This document shows, piece after piece, positions 40,877 to 51,294 of a stretch of 64,000 nt of DNA. Every line of letters begins with the position of its first letter. The stretch's first letter is position 1. Made by a program: the position numbers and the translations under genes. The stretch is from Agrocybe praecox (taxonomy: Eukaryota > Basidiomycota > Agaricomycetes > Agaricales > Agrocybaceae): assembly GCA_964017145.1 (NCBI GenBank), contig OZ024842.1, forward strand, positions 4,526,001 through 4,590,000, written 5' to 3'. Below the pieces are notes generated by a model. The model saw only the letters and a program-made list of their open reading frames with translations, made no database searches and had not been told where the DNA came from.

Positions 40877-43800
40877 CTAATCTATGAGAACCTCGTTATA
40901 TACAATGTTTGTAGTAAGGCATTCTGTAGCATCATCTGGAAGAAGAATTTTAATGTTATGGGGAGAAGTCGCACGTGAAAGAGCTACATATAATTGTCCA
41001 TGAGCAAAAACTGGAAAGCGCAGATAAAGCCCAACGTGTCGTACAGATTGGCCTTGAGATTTATTGATGGATAGTGCAAATGCCAAACGAACAGGGAATT
41101 GGCGTCGCTTGAATTGGAAAGAAACTTCAGTTGTGCTTGTGGGGATCAATGAAATTCGAGGAATAAGTGCTAACTGCCCATCCCTTTCACCGCCAAGTAA
41201 ACGAACCTCAAGAACCCGATCACCCATTTGTGTAACCACCATGCGAGTCCCATTGCATAATCCCTGAGCCGGTGAAAGGTTGCGAAGTAATATAACAGCG
41301 CATCCAACTTTCAGATTCAATTGACCAGGAGGAAGACTGGAAGAGTTGACGGAGCGAAGATATTCAATCGGAATAGGTTCATCATCTCGTGGATCTGCGC
41401 CTGGCTCACGTGTAATTTCATCTGCGCTAATGTACTGCCGACTTAGTCCCTGCATGCGATCCAAAATCTCCTGATTGATTTCGGCAACATCAATGTTTCG
41501 AGGTGCAAGGATCATGCGATTGAGGAAGTATTCAGGAGAGGGAGGAGGGGTGGAATCAACGGCAGGATATATAGACTCAATCAATGAATTAGCAGATTGC
41601 ACTCGCATGTGGTCTGGAAAGCGAACTTTATTGTCGTCAATGAGATTGCGACCATGGCCGACATCTAGTAGCCATCGTGCAAAATCTTGAGTATCTTGAT
41701 CGCCTTGCTCAAGCCTCATGTTTTGACGCAAGGAAAGAACTTCAATATGTTGCCAGAGATGTGAGCGCTGAATGGTGGCATCGACAATGTCAACTCTTGA
41801 TCCCCGGGGGACTACAGGAAGAGTCTGGAGAAAATCACCACCTAAAATGGCAGTAATTCCCCCAAACGGCCGGTTATCATTGCAAATATCTTGCAGAGTA
41901 CGATCCAATGCCTCCACTGCATGTTTATGCTGTGCCCCAATCTCATCCCAGATAATCACCTTTGTTGCCCGAAGTAATTCTGCACGTTGGCTATTCTTTG
42001 GAATGCTGCAAAATGATTCTTCGTGGAGGTTTTCGACAGGGATTTTGAACATGGAGTGAGCCGTTCGTCCACCTTGCAGGAGGAGGGCAGAAATTCCAGA
42101 TGATGATACACAGAGAACAATAGCACCATCAGAGCGCAGTTTCGCACAGACAGTATTGTAGACAAATGTCTTTCCAGTACCCCCTGGACCACTCAGAAAA
42201 AAGAGCTTGCCCAGGTTATTCATGATTGAATCAATAATGCAAGTAAACGCATTATGCTGATCCTCATTCAAGCGAGGAACTCTTGAATCAAGGTCGACAC
42301 GTAGCATGTTTCTGTCGTAATTGAGTTGTTCAGCAATTAGCGGATTGATAACCAAATCATTCCAGTCATTCTGAGGCTTCGGCATTGAGGGCCAATTGTC
42401 GAGAGTATGTCCTGACTCACGGAGAACTTTGTCAAGCAAAAACAATCCAAAGTCATAGATGTCCTCTTCTGGTGGATTGGTTATTCCCATAGCAACTAAA
42501 TTTCGTTCCAGATCATCGCAAATGTGGTGACGAAAGTCACGCCAGAGAAGCTCAGGCTGCGAAATGTCGGAAAAAAGGAGGAGGGTGGCGAAGAGATGCC
42601 GAAGCTGAGTTCCCGTTTTGATTTGGGCAGCCTCTTCAAGGCATAGTCTCCACTCGCCATCATCTGCCAGAAGCCCGAGTGCGACACATGCTGCATGATA
42701 TGTTGGTAAAGGCTCTTGCTGTCCAGGAACATGACGGAGGTCTTCAAAGGATTTGGCTCCTTTGACAACAGTAAGAAGAGTACGGAGGTAAAACTGTTCA
42801 CCAGCTGTGGGCTTGATGAAGTACATCCTGCCAAGGGAGAACCCCTTTCGCTTGCGTAGATTCCACTGCTTTCCGACATCATCCCACGTGAAGTGTTGCG
42901 GAAATTCCTGATAGGTGTGTTTGCGTGCTTCAATTCCCAGTCGTCCTGGATCTGAATTTGCTTCAAAGTAAGCAGTGAGAGTGGTTTGCTCACGTGCTCC
43001 TCGTTCGACGACATTTTCGATTGTGTCCAGAGGGTTGAAGGTTACCATATGGTGGCCTTCGAGATGGACTTGAAGGCGTACAACTGGTGGGATCTGATCA
43101 TGCATTTCGAATTGAAGGATACGCCAGGCAGCCTCTGGTGGAGATATGTACCGCCCATCAATCCACCGTCTAATCTCGTCATGTTGGTATTCCAGCAGCG
43201 CACGATCAGGGCCTTTGTGAACATATTTGAAGGGATACTTGATGCTGCCAATGGAGATGGCACATTCGGCATTCATGTGGCAGTCGAGAAACGCGCAGGG
43301 CCAGGGAGGGTAGGGCACGATCCACCGATTATCCAACCAATGATTTCCGACCTTATATTTCCTTCCATCATTGGGCCTGAAATAAAGTGGGTAACCATTC
43401 CGATCCATGCTTGTGAACTCCTGGTAATTTTTTGGGTAGCCTTTGCTGCATTTTCCGTCAACCATACAGGGTGCATTTGGGTTCAGGACTCCACATGGCC
43501 CATGAACCATACATCGCTTGACGGTTTCGAATAAGAGTGGCTGTGTGTCGGGATCAGGCCAACGTGCCCATATACAGGAGTCGATGGCTTCAGGTGTGAG
43601 TAGCTTGTAGGGCTCTTTGAGAAAAATGAGCAGGTGGATGTGCGGTAACCCCCGTTTTTGAAATTCGATGGTATAGACGTAAGCTACAGCCCTCCCAAAA
43701 ATACCATGTTTATAGACATAGTCTATGAGAGCATCTTTCTTCAACTCAAATACGCGCACTACCAAATCTGGACGGTCATACGCAGTCTGCCCAGGAAGAA

Positions 43801-45139
43801 GCTCATCGTCAATCTCTTTCCATCGAGGATTGGTTGTCATTGTCAGAAAGATATCGACCTTGCGAAAATAACGCGCAATCGCCATGGCATCTTGAAAGCG
43901 CTGTGTCATGTGTCGTGGCCCACCAATATACGAAGAGGGAAGTATGATGCGTTGACCTAGCTCCTGGAGGTCAGCAGCATCACCATCATCTGCCATTGCA
44001 TCTTCTAGTCCACTGAAATGTGCAGCTCGAATTCGCGGTTGATTGTCTTCCAGGTACTGGAGCCTGCTTTGATCAAGACATGCAAACATATCAACCATGT
44101 AGCGAGTGAAGAGGCGTCCACCATGCAAAAGAACATTGTATTCTGCAGGGCGAGAATGAATGCGGAAGGCGACATAGCGGCAGAGAGTTAAGCGCCTCGA
44201 TTCTCGGATTTCACGTGTTGGCTGATTGTTGTGCAAACCACGTTGATTCCGCTTTTCTCGTCGTCGTTGCGCTTGCTGGAGTCGCTTTTCACGTTGTCGA
44301 GTACTCTCATGCAGAACCATATCAGGATGCCAGCCATTTTCCCCCCAAGGAAACAGAAGTGGATATTGGAGGGGGGCATAGGCAGGATGAAGGTCACTAA
44401 TCTGATATAGCGGCCCATCTCGATTTCGAAGTACTATGTCCCGAGGTGCTTTGGACTGTGAACCTGGCAGGATGACAGCGACTTCATCGGCAGTTGGCAG
44501 GTTGTATCGCCGTTTGTCAAGGCCAGGGGCAACTCGTAGGCGGACTTCTGCATCTTCGATTGGGCCATTGTATTCACGGAGAATTTCATGAGCATGTTTG
44601 AAGACAGGCGCATACTGATGGTGTTGAAGGAGCATATCTTGAAGGCCGCGCATGACGTTTTGTGACAGGCTTTGGTTCTGTGCCATGCGTGATTCTAGAG
44701 CGGCTCGGGGTTCGTATATATAGAGTTGGGCATATTGAGGAGGTTTATCACCTGATGGAACCAATGCACCAGATCTGTGGCAAAGTTCCCCGCAGATCCG
44801 AAACACAGGCTGACCGCGTCCATGATTGATAGAATGGTCCTCGTTCACGCCCAGCGATGTGAAAGCAAGGGCACGATTGTACTTCCAGATGTCCTCCCGG
44901 AAAGACTTCGCCTCATGGTTGTTGGAGGTCAAGAGAGTGTGGAGAGGCTCAGGCGGAGCTTCCAGTGCCAGTAAATGAACCCGACCCTCATAGCAGCATG
45001 TTCCAAACGTGGGATTACGTTGGCTGCTAGACGCATATCTCTCAGCAAGCCAGTGTAATGCTCCACAGTCTGGACACGGTATATCCATACGCCCGAGATA
45101 ATGGCGCTCAGTTGGATCCTGGTAAGGTTTCCGTGCCAT
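40877..45139 (-). CDS. Helitron Rep-helicase (HUH endonuclease plus Pif1-type helicase)
   Basis: Open exon of 1420 codons. Order of domains: zinc-knuckle-like CPDCGALHW (~22-30); Helitron-like N-terminal region (ELCHRSGALVPSG, YAQLYIYEPRAALE); Rep nuclease with FLTMTTNPRW (~431-440), the metal-binding HUH motif LPHIHLL (~498-504) and the two-tyrosine motif KYPFKYVHKG (Tyr ~635 and ~639); Pif1 helicase with Walker A GPGGTGKT (~984-991), Walker B IIWDEIG (~1062), GGDFLQTLP (~1100) and the C-terminal NKSQGQS and YVALSRA motifs. All catalytic residues are present and there is no stop or frameshift. It nicks and unwinds DNA for rolling-circle transposition. The real protein start is probably in upstream exons (45140-47390), since the frame stays open above this ATG. 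Confidence 0.9.
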   Translation of the reverse strand: MARKPYQDPTERHYLGRMDIPCPDCGALHWLAERYASSSQRNPTFGTCCYEGRVHLLALEAPPEPLHTLLTSNNHEAKSFREDIWKYNRALAFTSLGVNEDHSINHGRGQPVFRICGELCHRSGALVPSGDKPPQYAQLYIYEPRAALESRMAQNQSLSQNVMRGLQDMLLQHHQYAPVFKHAHEILREYNGPIEDAEVRLRVAPGLDKRRYNLPTADEVAVILPGSQSKAPRDIVLRNRDGPLYQISDLHPAYAPLQYPLLFPWGENGWHPDMVLHESTRQREKRLQQAQRRREKRNQRGLHNNQPTREIRESRRLTLCRYVAFRIHSRPAEYNVLLHGGRLFTRYMVDMFACLDQSRLQYLEDNQPRIRAAHFSGLEDAMADDGDAADLQELGQRIILPSSYIGGPRHMTQRFQDAMAIARYFRKVDIFLTMTTNPRWKEIDDELLPGQTAYDRPDLVVRVFELKKDALIDYVYKHGIFGRAVAYVYTIEFQKRGLPHIHLLIFLKEPYKLLTPEAIDSCIWARWPDPDTQPLLFETVKRCMVHGPCGVLNPNAPCMVDGKCSKGYPKNYQEFTSMDRNGYPLYFRPNDGRKYKVGNHWLDNRWIVPYPPWPCAFLDCHMNAECAISIGSIKYPFKYVHKGPDRALLEYQHDEIRRWIDGRYISPPEAAWRILQFEMHDQIPPVVRLQVHLEGHHMVTFNPLDTIENVVERGAREQTTLTAYFEANSDPGRLGIEARKHTYQEFPQHFTWDDVGKQWNLRKRKGFSLGRMYFIKPTAGEQFYLRTLLTVVKGAKSFEDLRHVPGQQEPLPTYHAACVALGLLADDGEWRLCLEEAAQIKTGTQLRHLFATLLLFSDISQPELLWRDFRHHICDDLERNLVAMGITNPPEEDIYDFGLFLLDKVLRESGHTLDNWPSMPKPQNDWNDLVINPLIAEQLNYDRNMLRVDLDSRVPRLNEDQHNAFTCIIDSIMNNLGKLFFLSGPGGTGKTFVYNTVCAKLRSDGAIVLCVSSSGISALLLQGGRTAHSMFKIPVENLHEESFCSIPKNSQRAELLRATKVIIWDEIGAQHKHAVEALDRTLQDICNDNRPFGGITAILGGDFLQTLPVVPRGSRVDIVDATIQRSHLWQHIEVLSLRQNMRLEQGDQDTQDFARWLLDVGHGRNLIDDNKVRFPDHMRVQSANSLIESIYPAVDSTPPPSPEYFLNRMILAPRNIDVAEINQEILDRMQGLSRQYISADEITREPGADPRDDEPIPIEYLRSVNSSSLPPGQLNLKVGCAVILLRNLSPAQGLCNGTRMVVTQMGDRVLEVRLLGGERDGQLALIPRISLIPTSTTEVSFQFKRRQFPVRLAFALSINKSQGQSVRHVGLYLRFPVFAHGQLYVALSRATSPHNIKILLPDDATECLTTNIVYNEVLID

Positions 45140-47390
45140 GCAAAAGAGGTTCGCACAACGACGGCGGCAGCGACGATTCGGAGGCGCTTGTGGAGCTGTT
45201 CAAACGAATTTAAAGACAACAAAAAAGGGAGAGGGTTATAAATACCTGGCTGTTGAACCACCCTTTCTCTTAAATTGGTCGCCTCTTCCTCCTGTCCCTC
45301 ATCACCATCTTCCCGTTCTTCTTGGTCTTCTTGGTCATCCGAGTCATCATCCCCAATAAGAGTGGGCAGTTCTGTTGGAGAATGAGACTCAGAATGGCGA
45401 TAGTGGGCAGAAGATACGCACGGTCATCATTGCGATCTTCCTCTTGTAGGAAATTTTGGATGTTGATTTCCTCTAAAAATGTCATTTAGAGGAGCTATTA
45501 GATATCAAATTTACTTTAAAGACTTACCATGAGTCTGTGACGCACGTCTGTGAGGAATTTCATCTTGTCCAATCTCCTGGGTTGAAGGCGGGGTTGGTAA
45601 AATACCTGAGCTGGATAGATTTCTCGACGACGAAACAATAAGTGGTACACCGTCAGGATTGGTGGGCGGTGCTTGGGCTGAATGTTGTCGAACTGGTCCT
45701 AACAGTGATTAATTGCGATGAGCAACATCATTAAATACACAAAAAAAATACTTACTTGCAGTTGAAGCTGCGGCATCTTGAAGTGTAGGTGTCTCGGGTG
45801 TAGGAGTCTCCGGCCTAGGAGAAGGAGTTTGAGGGCGGTGTGGGCTTTCGTCTGCATTTCGCCGCTGTCTTGTCCTTTCAGCGCGCGCATCGAGAACTCT
45901 TGCATTGAGCTTTCGGTGGTAGGAGAGTCAAAAATTATGATCACAAAAAGTAACATATGTAAGTACTTACTGTCCGCCCGGCATTGCGTATCGGAGCTGA
46001 AGGTGTAACTGGATGGGGTGTACGAACCATGGATCCTAATACATGGTCCGGATGGTCTGATTCACCATGTTAGCACATGAAGAAATGGACTCAAAACATT
46101 TTATACACTTACTATAATTGTTTTCGTCTCTGCCAACACTTTGTTGCTCTCGTTCTCGCCTTTCACGTTCACGCCGTAGTTGCTGACCCAAACTTCGGGC
46201 ATTGGGAGTAGCTATTCAATCAAAAAAAAATGGTTACATTGAGTGCTTGAGCAGTTACGGGACAGAATGACAAATACTTTGGTTCGCGGGCAAGGCTTGA
46301 TGTTGAAGATGGGCCTGTTGCTGCCGACGTTGCTGACCCACAGATCTCCTGCTTTGAGGTAGTTGCACCTGTTTCCATGGGGAGATAATTTGATGATTGG
46401 TGCCAACAACCATTTGCGTTGAAGGAGGGCTTGGTAATGGTATGTGATTCGGAAGAGGAGCAAGGGGGGTCTAAAAGGACGGTAGGATGATACTTCTGTC
46501 GCACAAAAGAAGTTGATAATACGCACCCTATTCCCTGTGTTGCGGGGATGTCGCCTCCTAGGACTGTCTTGAAGGTCGTTCCGAGTCTCGCGCCTCAACT
46601 GACGGGAATTCATCCTTGCCCTCTCTGCAGCTCCAGGTTGGGGTGTAGGTGTTTCTGGTCTTGGGGCAGGAGTTCGACGGCGGCGAGGGCTTTCGTCCAC
46701 GTTGACATTGAGCTGACGAAAAGCTGCACGGGTCTGACGTTGATGTCGTTGAGGAGTGTTGAGGTTTTCGTCAGGCCTATTGAGTCACATATGATTTTCT
46801 GCAAGTGGATTGAAGGGAAAATTACTCACATATCGTCAGTGGGTAGTCGTGATCACTGCACAGTAAGATACTGATATTATTATGAGGACGCGAGGACGCG
46901 CCACACTCGTGATCGTGAAGTCCACTACTGCAAGGGTCCGAACATTCCAGAAAAATGTGAATTGGACTAACGGGACCCAGCAAAGGGAGTGTGGTTTCTT
47001 CAGTTGCAGGCTCGAGGTGATTGAAATACATGATATGCGTCCCAAATGCGTCCTCACAGGAAAGTACATTGCTTTCAAAATCACACATAATGAAACCTCA
47101 CACAGAAAAGAAAATACGATCCGAATTCAATCGACAATACCAAGACAATACATACATTCTTTCCACTATATGTGTTCTAAGGGCAGAAAGTGCTATGCAT
47201 GGAGGGGGATGGAGAGAGAGGAAGAAAGGTGCAGAACGGAGAGAGAGAGGCGTTCGAAGGTCGTCGACAACGTTGCGACAACGTTTGCATCTGTGAACAT
47301 GTTTCCCACACACGGAAAATATCGTCAAAACCCGGCAGCCAATCAGATTCTTCCTTTGGGGACCCTGTTTGTCCCGTGGGAAACGCCAAG
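45140..47390 (-). CDS. N-terminal exon region of the Helitron Rep-helicase
   Basis: Upstream of the large exon the minus strand shows a chain of short open blocks with splice-like ends and the low-complexity Arg/Pro/Glu-rich composition usual for Helitron N-termini. Examples are NRRCRRRCANLF next to the main exon, an acidic block (IGDDDSDDQEDQEEREDGDE, near 45270-45420), a block around 45540-45690 with PPTNPDGVPLIVSSSRN, a block at 45760-45910 (RVLDARAERTRQRRNADES and RPETPTPETPTLQD), a block at 46540-46700 (PRRRRTPAPRPETPTPQP), and at 46822-47390 Cys-containing segments (CGKHVHRCKRCRNVVDDLR; ECSDPCSSGLHDHECG). I could not fix all junctions; two stops near 45440 need a splice I cannot place. 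Some blocks may belong to a separate small gene. Confidence 0.45.
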
Positions 47391-47416
47391 ACACCTATTG
47401 CAATTGTAATAGTAGA

Positions 47417-48197
47417 TAATCTTCGGTGAAGGATGCCCACACATTGTCGACCCTGAAAGATTATTATCAACTCCCTCCCATTCTATGTTTATAACAAGTC
47501 TTCGACGCTGCGTTACCTATTCCTCAATTGAAAACGCTCCCTTGTTCGGTTCACTGCCCGGCACCCCAGCTTTCTTAAGTTTCTCTTCGGTTCCCTGTAG
47601 GACTAATAGAGTGTAAGGTACGCAGCCAGTATGGCTGTCCGTTCGCCGAAATATATATATATATATAGTTCTACGATATTACTAGTATGTATTACATGTA
47701 TCCAACATATATCTCAATGTATACATACATTATCTATATTATCCAACACATGTACTGGATTGTCCAACACTATGTGCCATCGCGTCCAATATATATCTTT
47801 CCTCGGCTAAGAAAGCCGAGCGTGCCGAAGGTCAGTGATTGCCATTCTGATCCTGTTCACAGCTTGTATCGGCATGGCTGAGTTAGACTAGGTGCAACGC
47901 CGTTTTGATGCGGCCATGTACATTGGTCCTGCGCCTGCAATCCGTCAAAAATGTTGCTCATCCCATGACAGCCGAAAATTGCCGTATGACCGGCCTTAGA
48001 GAAATCTGTGTTCAAATCAAGTACGCAACTGATTTTCCTACCTTTAAAGGCGTAACAATCGGCTGGTAAGCGCCGAGCCCCTCTTAACTTCCCTCCGGAG
48101 ATTATGTTGATGGATCGTCGTTCTTCACTTTTCCTCTTCCTTTTCCCTGTCTCTCGCTGTAAATATCCACATAGCCACGCATCCCACAAAACTCCCA
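47417..48197. other. Intergenic with a dispersed ~90-bp repeat and a (TA)n run
   Basis: 47524-47612 is repeated in diverged form at about 56448-56540 (shared blocks CACTG.CCGG.ACCCCA and TTTCT.TTCG.TTCC). A short TA run lies at about 47651-47667. Nothing else is recognised. Confidence 0.5.
47524..47612 (+). repeat. Dispersed ~90-bp repeat, copy 1
   Basis: Aligned by eye with 56448-56540, same orientation; roughly three of four bases agree. Identity unknown; it may be a decayed promoter or LTR piece. Confidence 0.4.
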
Positions 48198-48620
48198 ATG
48201 TCAGGCGTAGGCAGGATACATAATCGCCGATTTAGCACCTTCCTTGGGATACCTACCATTTCTCTCTCCACATTCCTACCAGCTAAAACGTTCGCGGATG
48301 CGAGCGCGGAAAACGCTAATGATGGAGATTCGAATGGGAATGGGTCCTCGGGGTCATCTACACCGACGTCCACAGCCACGAGTGGGACGACGGCAGAAGC
48401 AGAAACAGCATCGTTCAGCCATGGCGCTTCTCTGGTTACTGTTACGCAGACATTTGGGCAATCTGCATCGAGTGCTGTTCCTGCTCTGCCTCCGAGTCAG
48501 AGTCACAGTCAGAGCTCAGGTGCGGTGAGAACTGCGAGCATGGAGATGGTAATGGGAAAGATAATGATGATGGTGGGGACGGGGTTGATAGTGATGGGTG
48601 GTGTGCTTGTGAGGTGGTGA
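48198..48620 (+). CDS. Ser/Thr-rich putative membrane-anchored surface protein
   Basis: Single frame of 140 codons. The N-terminus (MSGVGRIHNRRFSTFLGIPT) is at best a weak signal peptide, so an upstream exon may be missing. The body is rich in Ser, Thr, Ala, Gly and Asn (SGSSTPTSTATSGTTAEAET), followed by SLVTVTQTFGQSA, a segment style shared by many GPI-anchored fungal proteins, and a C-terminal hydrophobic helix (IMMMVGTGLIVMGGVLV). No catalytic domain. No paralogue in the window. Confidence 0.45.
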   Translation: MSGVGRIHNRRFSTFLGIPTISLSTFLPAKTFADASAENANDGDSNGNGSSGSSTPTSTATSGTTAEAETASFSHGASLVTVTQTFGQSASSAVPALPPSQSHSQSSGAVRTASMEMVMGKIMMMVGTGLIVMGGVLVRW

Positions 48621-49281
48621 TTTGATAGAAGAAAAATGATTTGGGAAGGATATGCATTGGATGTACTACTGTACACATACGCAAGACCCGGACCTTGTAT
48701 TATTATTTGTAGTATCCGGAACTACGAGGGTGGGGATGATGGATGGATGGGGTGCAGGAGTGTTTGTTGGCTGTTGAGCTTGTGTAGGTGATGATGCGTG
48801 ATCTCAAAGTTGGGGTGCTAGGTGATTGATATTCTAGAGGGCTATCATGATGGACGAGTTCAGGGACATACATACATAAATCCTGTATACGTGCATAAAC
48901 TTTGTAGTATTACTATCGTCGGATCACTCCGGCTTTCTCAGTTACATATATGCCGCATATTCCGTACAGGAGGACACTTAATATTGGTGGTTTTCCTGGG
49001 ATTTCTATGTATGCATGCGTGACTGCCACCCACCCGATCCAACTGCAGGCTGGACTGCTCCAGCGGCTCTAAGTTAAGGGAAGATTCTGCCATTGGTATT
49101 GGTATCGTGATAAGCAGATGGTTGGAACTCATGCATTGATGTCAAGCTTTTTACACCGTTATTATAGCTTTCACAGCCGTATGTGCGCAGAAATCACAAT
49201 TAGTAGGATTAAGGTCTGTCGCCTCGAGTTCTATTTTTGATATAGCACATATTTAGGCTCTGATAATGACAACTTGAAAAT
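48621..49281. other. Intergenic, nothing certain
   Basis: About 660 bp. A short stretch at 49020-49070 (GTGACTGCCAC ... GGACTGCTCC) resembles the far end of the dispersed short repeat but is too short to be sure. No gene. Confidence 0.4.
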
Positions 49282-50712
49282 TATGAGTGTCCGTTTGTAC
49301 ATTTATGATTTTTTACATACATACTCAAATTTACATATTGTCGACCATTTAAGTGAGATTGTCGACCATTTGAGTAAGATTGTCGACCGCATAAGACAGA
49401 TTGTCGACTAAAAGATTAGATTGTCGACCATAAAATTAGATTGTCGACCATAAAATCTCATTGTCGACCATCAAAGTCTTATTGTCGACCATCAAATTGG
49501 ATTGTCGACCCCAATTTTTGTATTGTCGACCACCTAAGGGAATTGTCGACCATTTGCATTAGCGAATTGTCGACCAATCTCGCCTAACATGATTTTAGCA
49601 TGCCGTTGCAGCCGGTCTCGCCTAATGCCAATTTTGATGCGCATTTCGGCACTCCGGCGTTGATAATAATTTAAACTCAGCTCATGCGCGTCGTGCGAGA
49701 TTCAGAATTATCATTTCTTCCTCTTTATATTTCACTTCTTACCTTATAGAACAATTTTACCATGTACATACTAGCTGATAAAATATGTTTACGGAATTGT
49801 AGCCTAATTTATCTAGTACAGACAGTTCGTGTGCCTGTCAAGTCCCTTTCTCTGTGCTGATGGACCGTGGGAACGCGGTACTCGTAGCGCTTCGCCAATG
49901 AACCAGTATTTTATGAGACTCCATAAATATGCATATTATTATGCAATAAGGATATTTCGCCAAAAAAAAGCGACGCCAGATCCTTCTGAGAGCTGAAAGC
50001 CAGTCAAGTCCCTGCAGCCAGCCAGTTGTAACGTTGTGTGACAGCCGTTACGGTTCAGTCTGAGCGAGGGAAATGACGAACAGAATTTGGGATCAACGAA
50101 GGATGTGAGTAGATTCGACGAAGATATAAGACAAGCTACAATACGCTACATAAGCTATGGACTGAGACATTACGTGACTATGACGTTGACCGTCACAACA
50201 GCCGCATCACTGAAACGTGCGTCATCACGTTTAATTCACAAAATTCCAATGTCCGAAGCCTTTATTAATGTAGATATCAGCTTTATGTACACGGTAAATT
50301 TGTTTTTATAAGGTAAGAAGTGAAATATAAAGAGGAAGAAATAATAATTCTGAATCTCGCACGACGCGCATGAGCTGAGTTTAAATTATTATCAACGCCG
50401 GAGTGCCGAAATGCGCATCAAAATTGGCATTAGGCGAGACCGGCTGCAACGGCATGCTAAAATCATGTTAGGCGAGATTGGTCGACAATTCGCTAATGCA
50501 AATGGTCGACAATTCCCTTAGGTGGTCGGCAATACAAAAATTGGGGTCGACAATCCAATTTGATGGTCGACAATGAGATTTTATGGTCGACAATCTGTCT
50601 TATGCGGTCGACAATCTTACTCAAATGGTCGACAATCTCACTTAAATGGTCGACAATATGTAAATTTGAGTATGTATGTAAAAAATCATAAATGTACAAA
50701 CGGACACTCATA
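49282..50712. mobile_element. Non-autonomous long-TIR transposon with iteron arrays, element 2
   Basis: 1431 bp, bounded by TATGAGTGTCCGTTTGTACA and its reverse complement, flanked by a perfect 6-bp direct repeat GAAAAT (49276-49281 and 50713-50718). The arms are very long, about 489 bp on the left (to ~49770) and ~429 bp on the right (from ~50284), and nearly identical. Each arm has an array of ATTGTCGACCAT-type iterons every 20-21 bp: 12 on the left, 9 on the right. The left-arm excess is exactly three iteron units. Inner arms share CATGCCGTTGCAGCCGGTC and TGCGCATTTCGGCACTCC. The ~510-bp centre has no convincing ORF. Termini and layout match the element at 14851. Confidence 0.88.
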
Positions 50713-50718
50713 GAAAAT

Positions 50719-51294
50719 AACCACAGTGTCAGTACCAAAGTGTTTGTTAGGCGCGCTTATTTGAGAGACATAATGGACAGAGTCGGAAGGTTGAGAAATA
50801 TCGTAAGACTAAGGACGGCTCGTTCAACAAGTATACTTAAGAACTTTGTATTATGATATACGATCGATTTATTGATGTATTGAATAAGGCGTGCAGAATT
50901 ATGTATTCCTACTACAGGCGAATGTATCCACTCAAATTCCATCATGCAGAGGTACCGTCCAACGTAAACGCCGGGCACAGAAAGACGATCACATACATTT
51001 CAAATCTATTAATAGACAAAACCTAACCCAACATAGCGTGCGCACACTAAGCGGCGGGGATTGCTCCCGCGCCTGTCGTACATATGGCAGATGGATCCAT
51101 AACATACACACGTTTCACGTCCCTGTCCATCATTTCCCAGATTGTTTCTCTTTTGAACCTGCACCGTCATCATCATCGTCCCCTCCTCGTTGGGGACCAT
51201 ATCACACATTCTTTTACAACCCACGTTCTTTTTCGAGCTCGATATACTGAGCGTATTACTCACAAGTTAATACACACCGTCGCCAAAACTCGAC
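50719..51294. other. Intergenic, promoter side of the CFEM gene
   Basis: About 575 bp. Pyrimidine-rich just upstream of the CFEM start (51120-51240). No clear TATA box or repeat. Confidence 0.45.

Larger units (their letters stand above)
39439..47416 (-). mobile_element. Autonomous Helitron (rolling-circle transposon)
   Basis: About 7.98 kb on the minus strand. The 3' end is clear: a perfect 9-bp hairpin, then ATCAGCTAG, i.e. the CTRR terminus, followed by T in the flank (39438). The proposed 5' end is TCTACTATTACAATTGC starting at 47416 and preceded by A, giving insertion between A and T as Helitrons do. No terminal inverted repeat or target duplication is expected or seen. It encodes the intact Rep-helicase (40877-45139 plus upstream exons) and a putative OB-fold protein. 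Long intact frames suggest that it is young and may be active. The 5' boundary is less certain than the 3' one. Confidence 0.75.
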
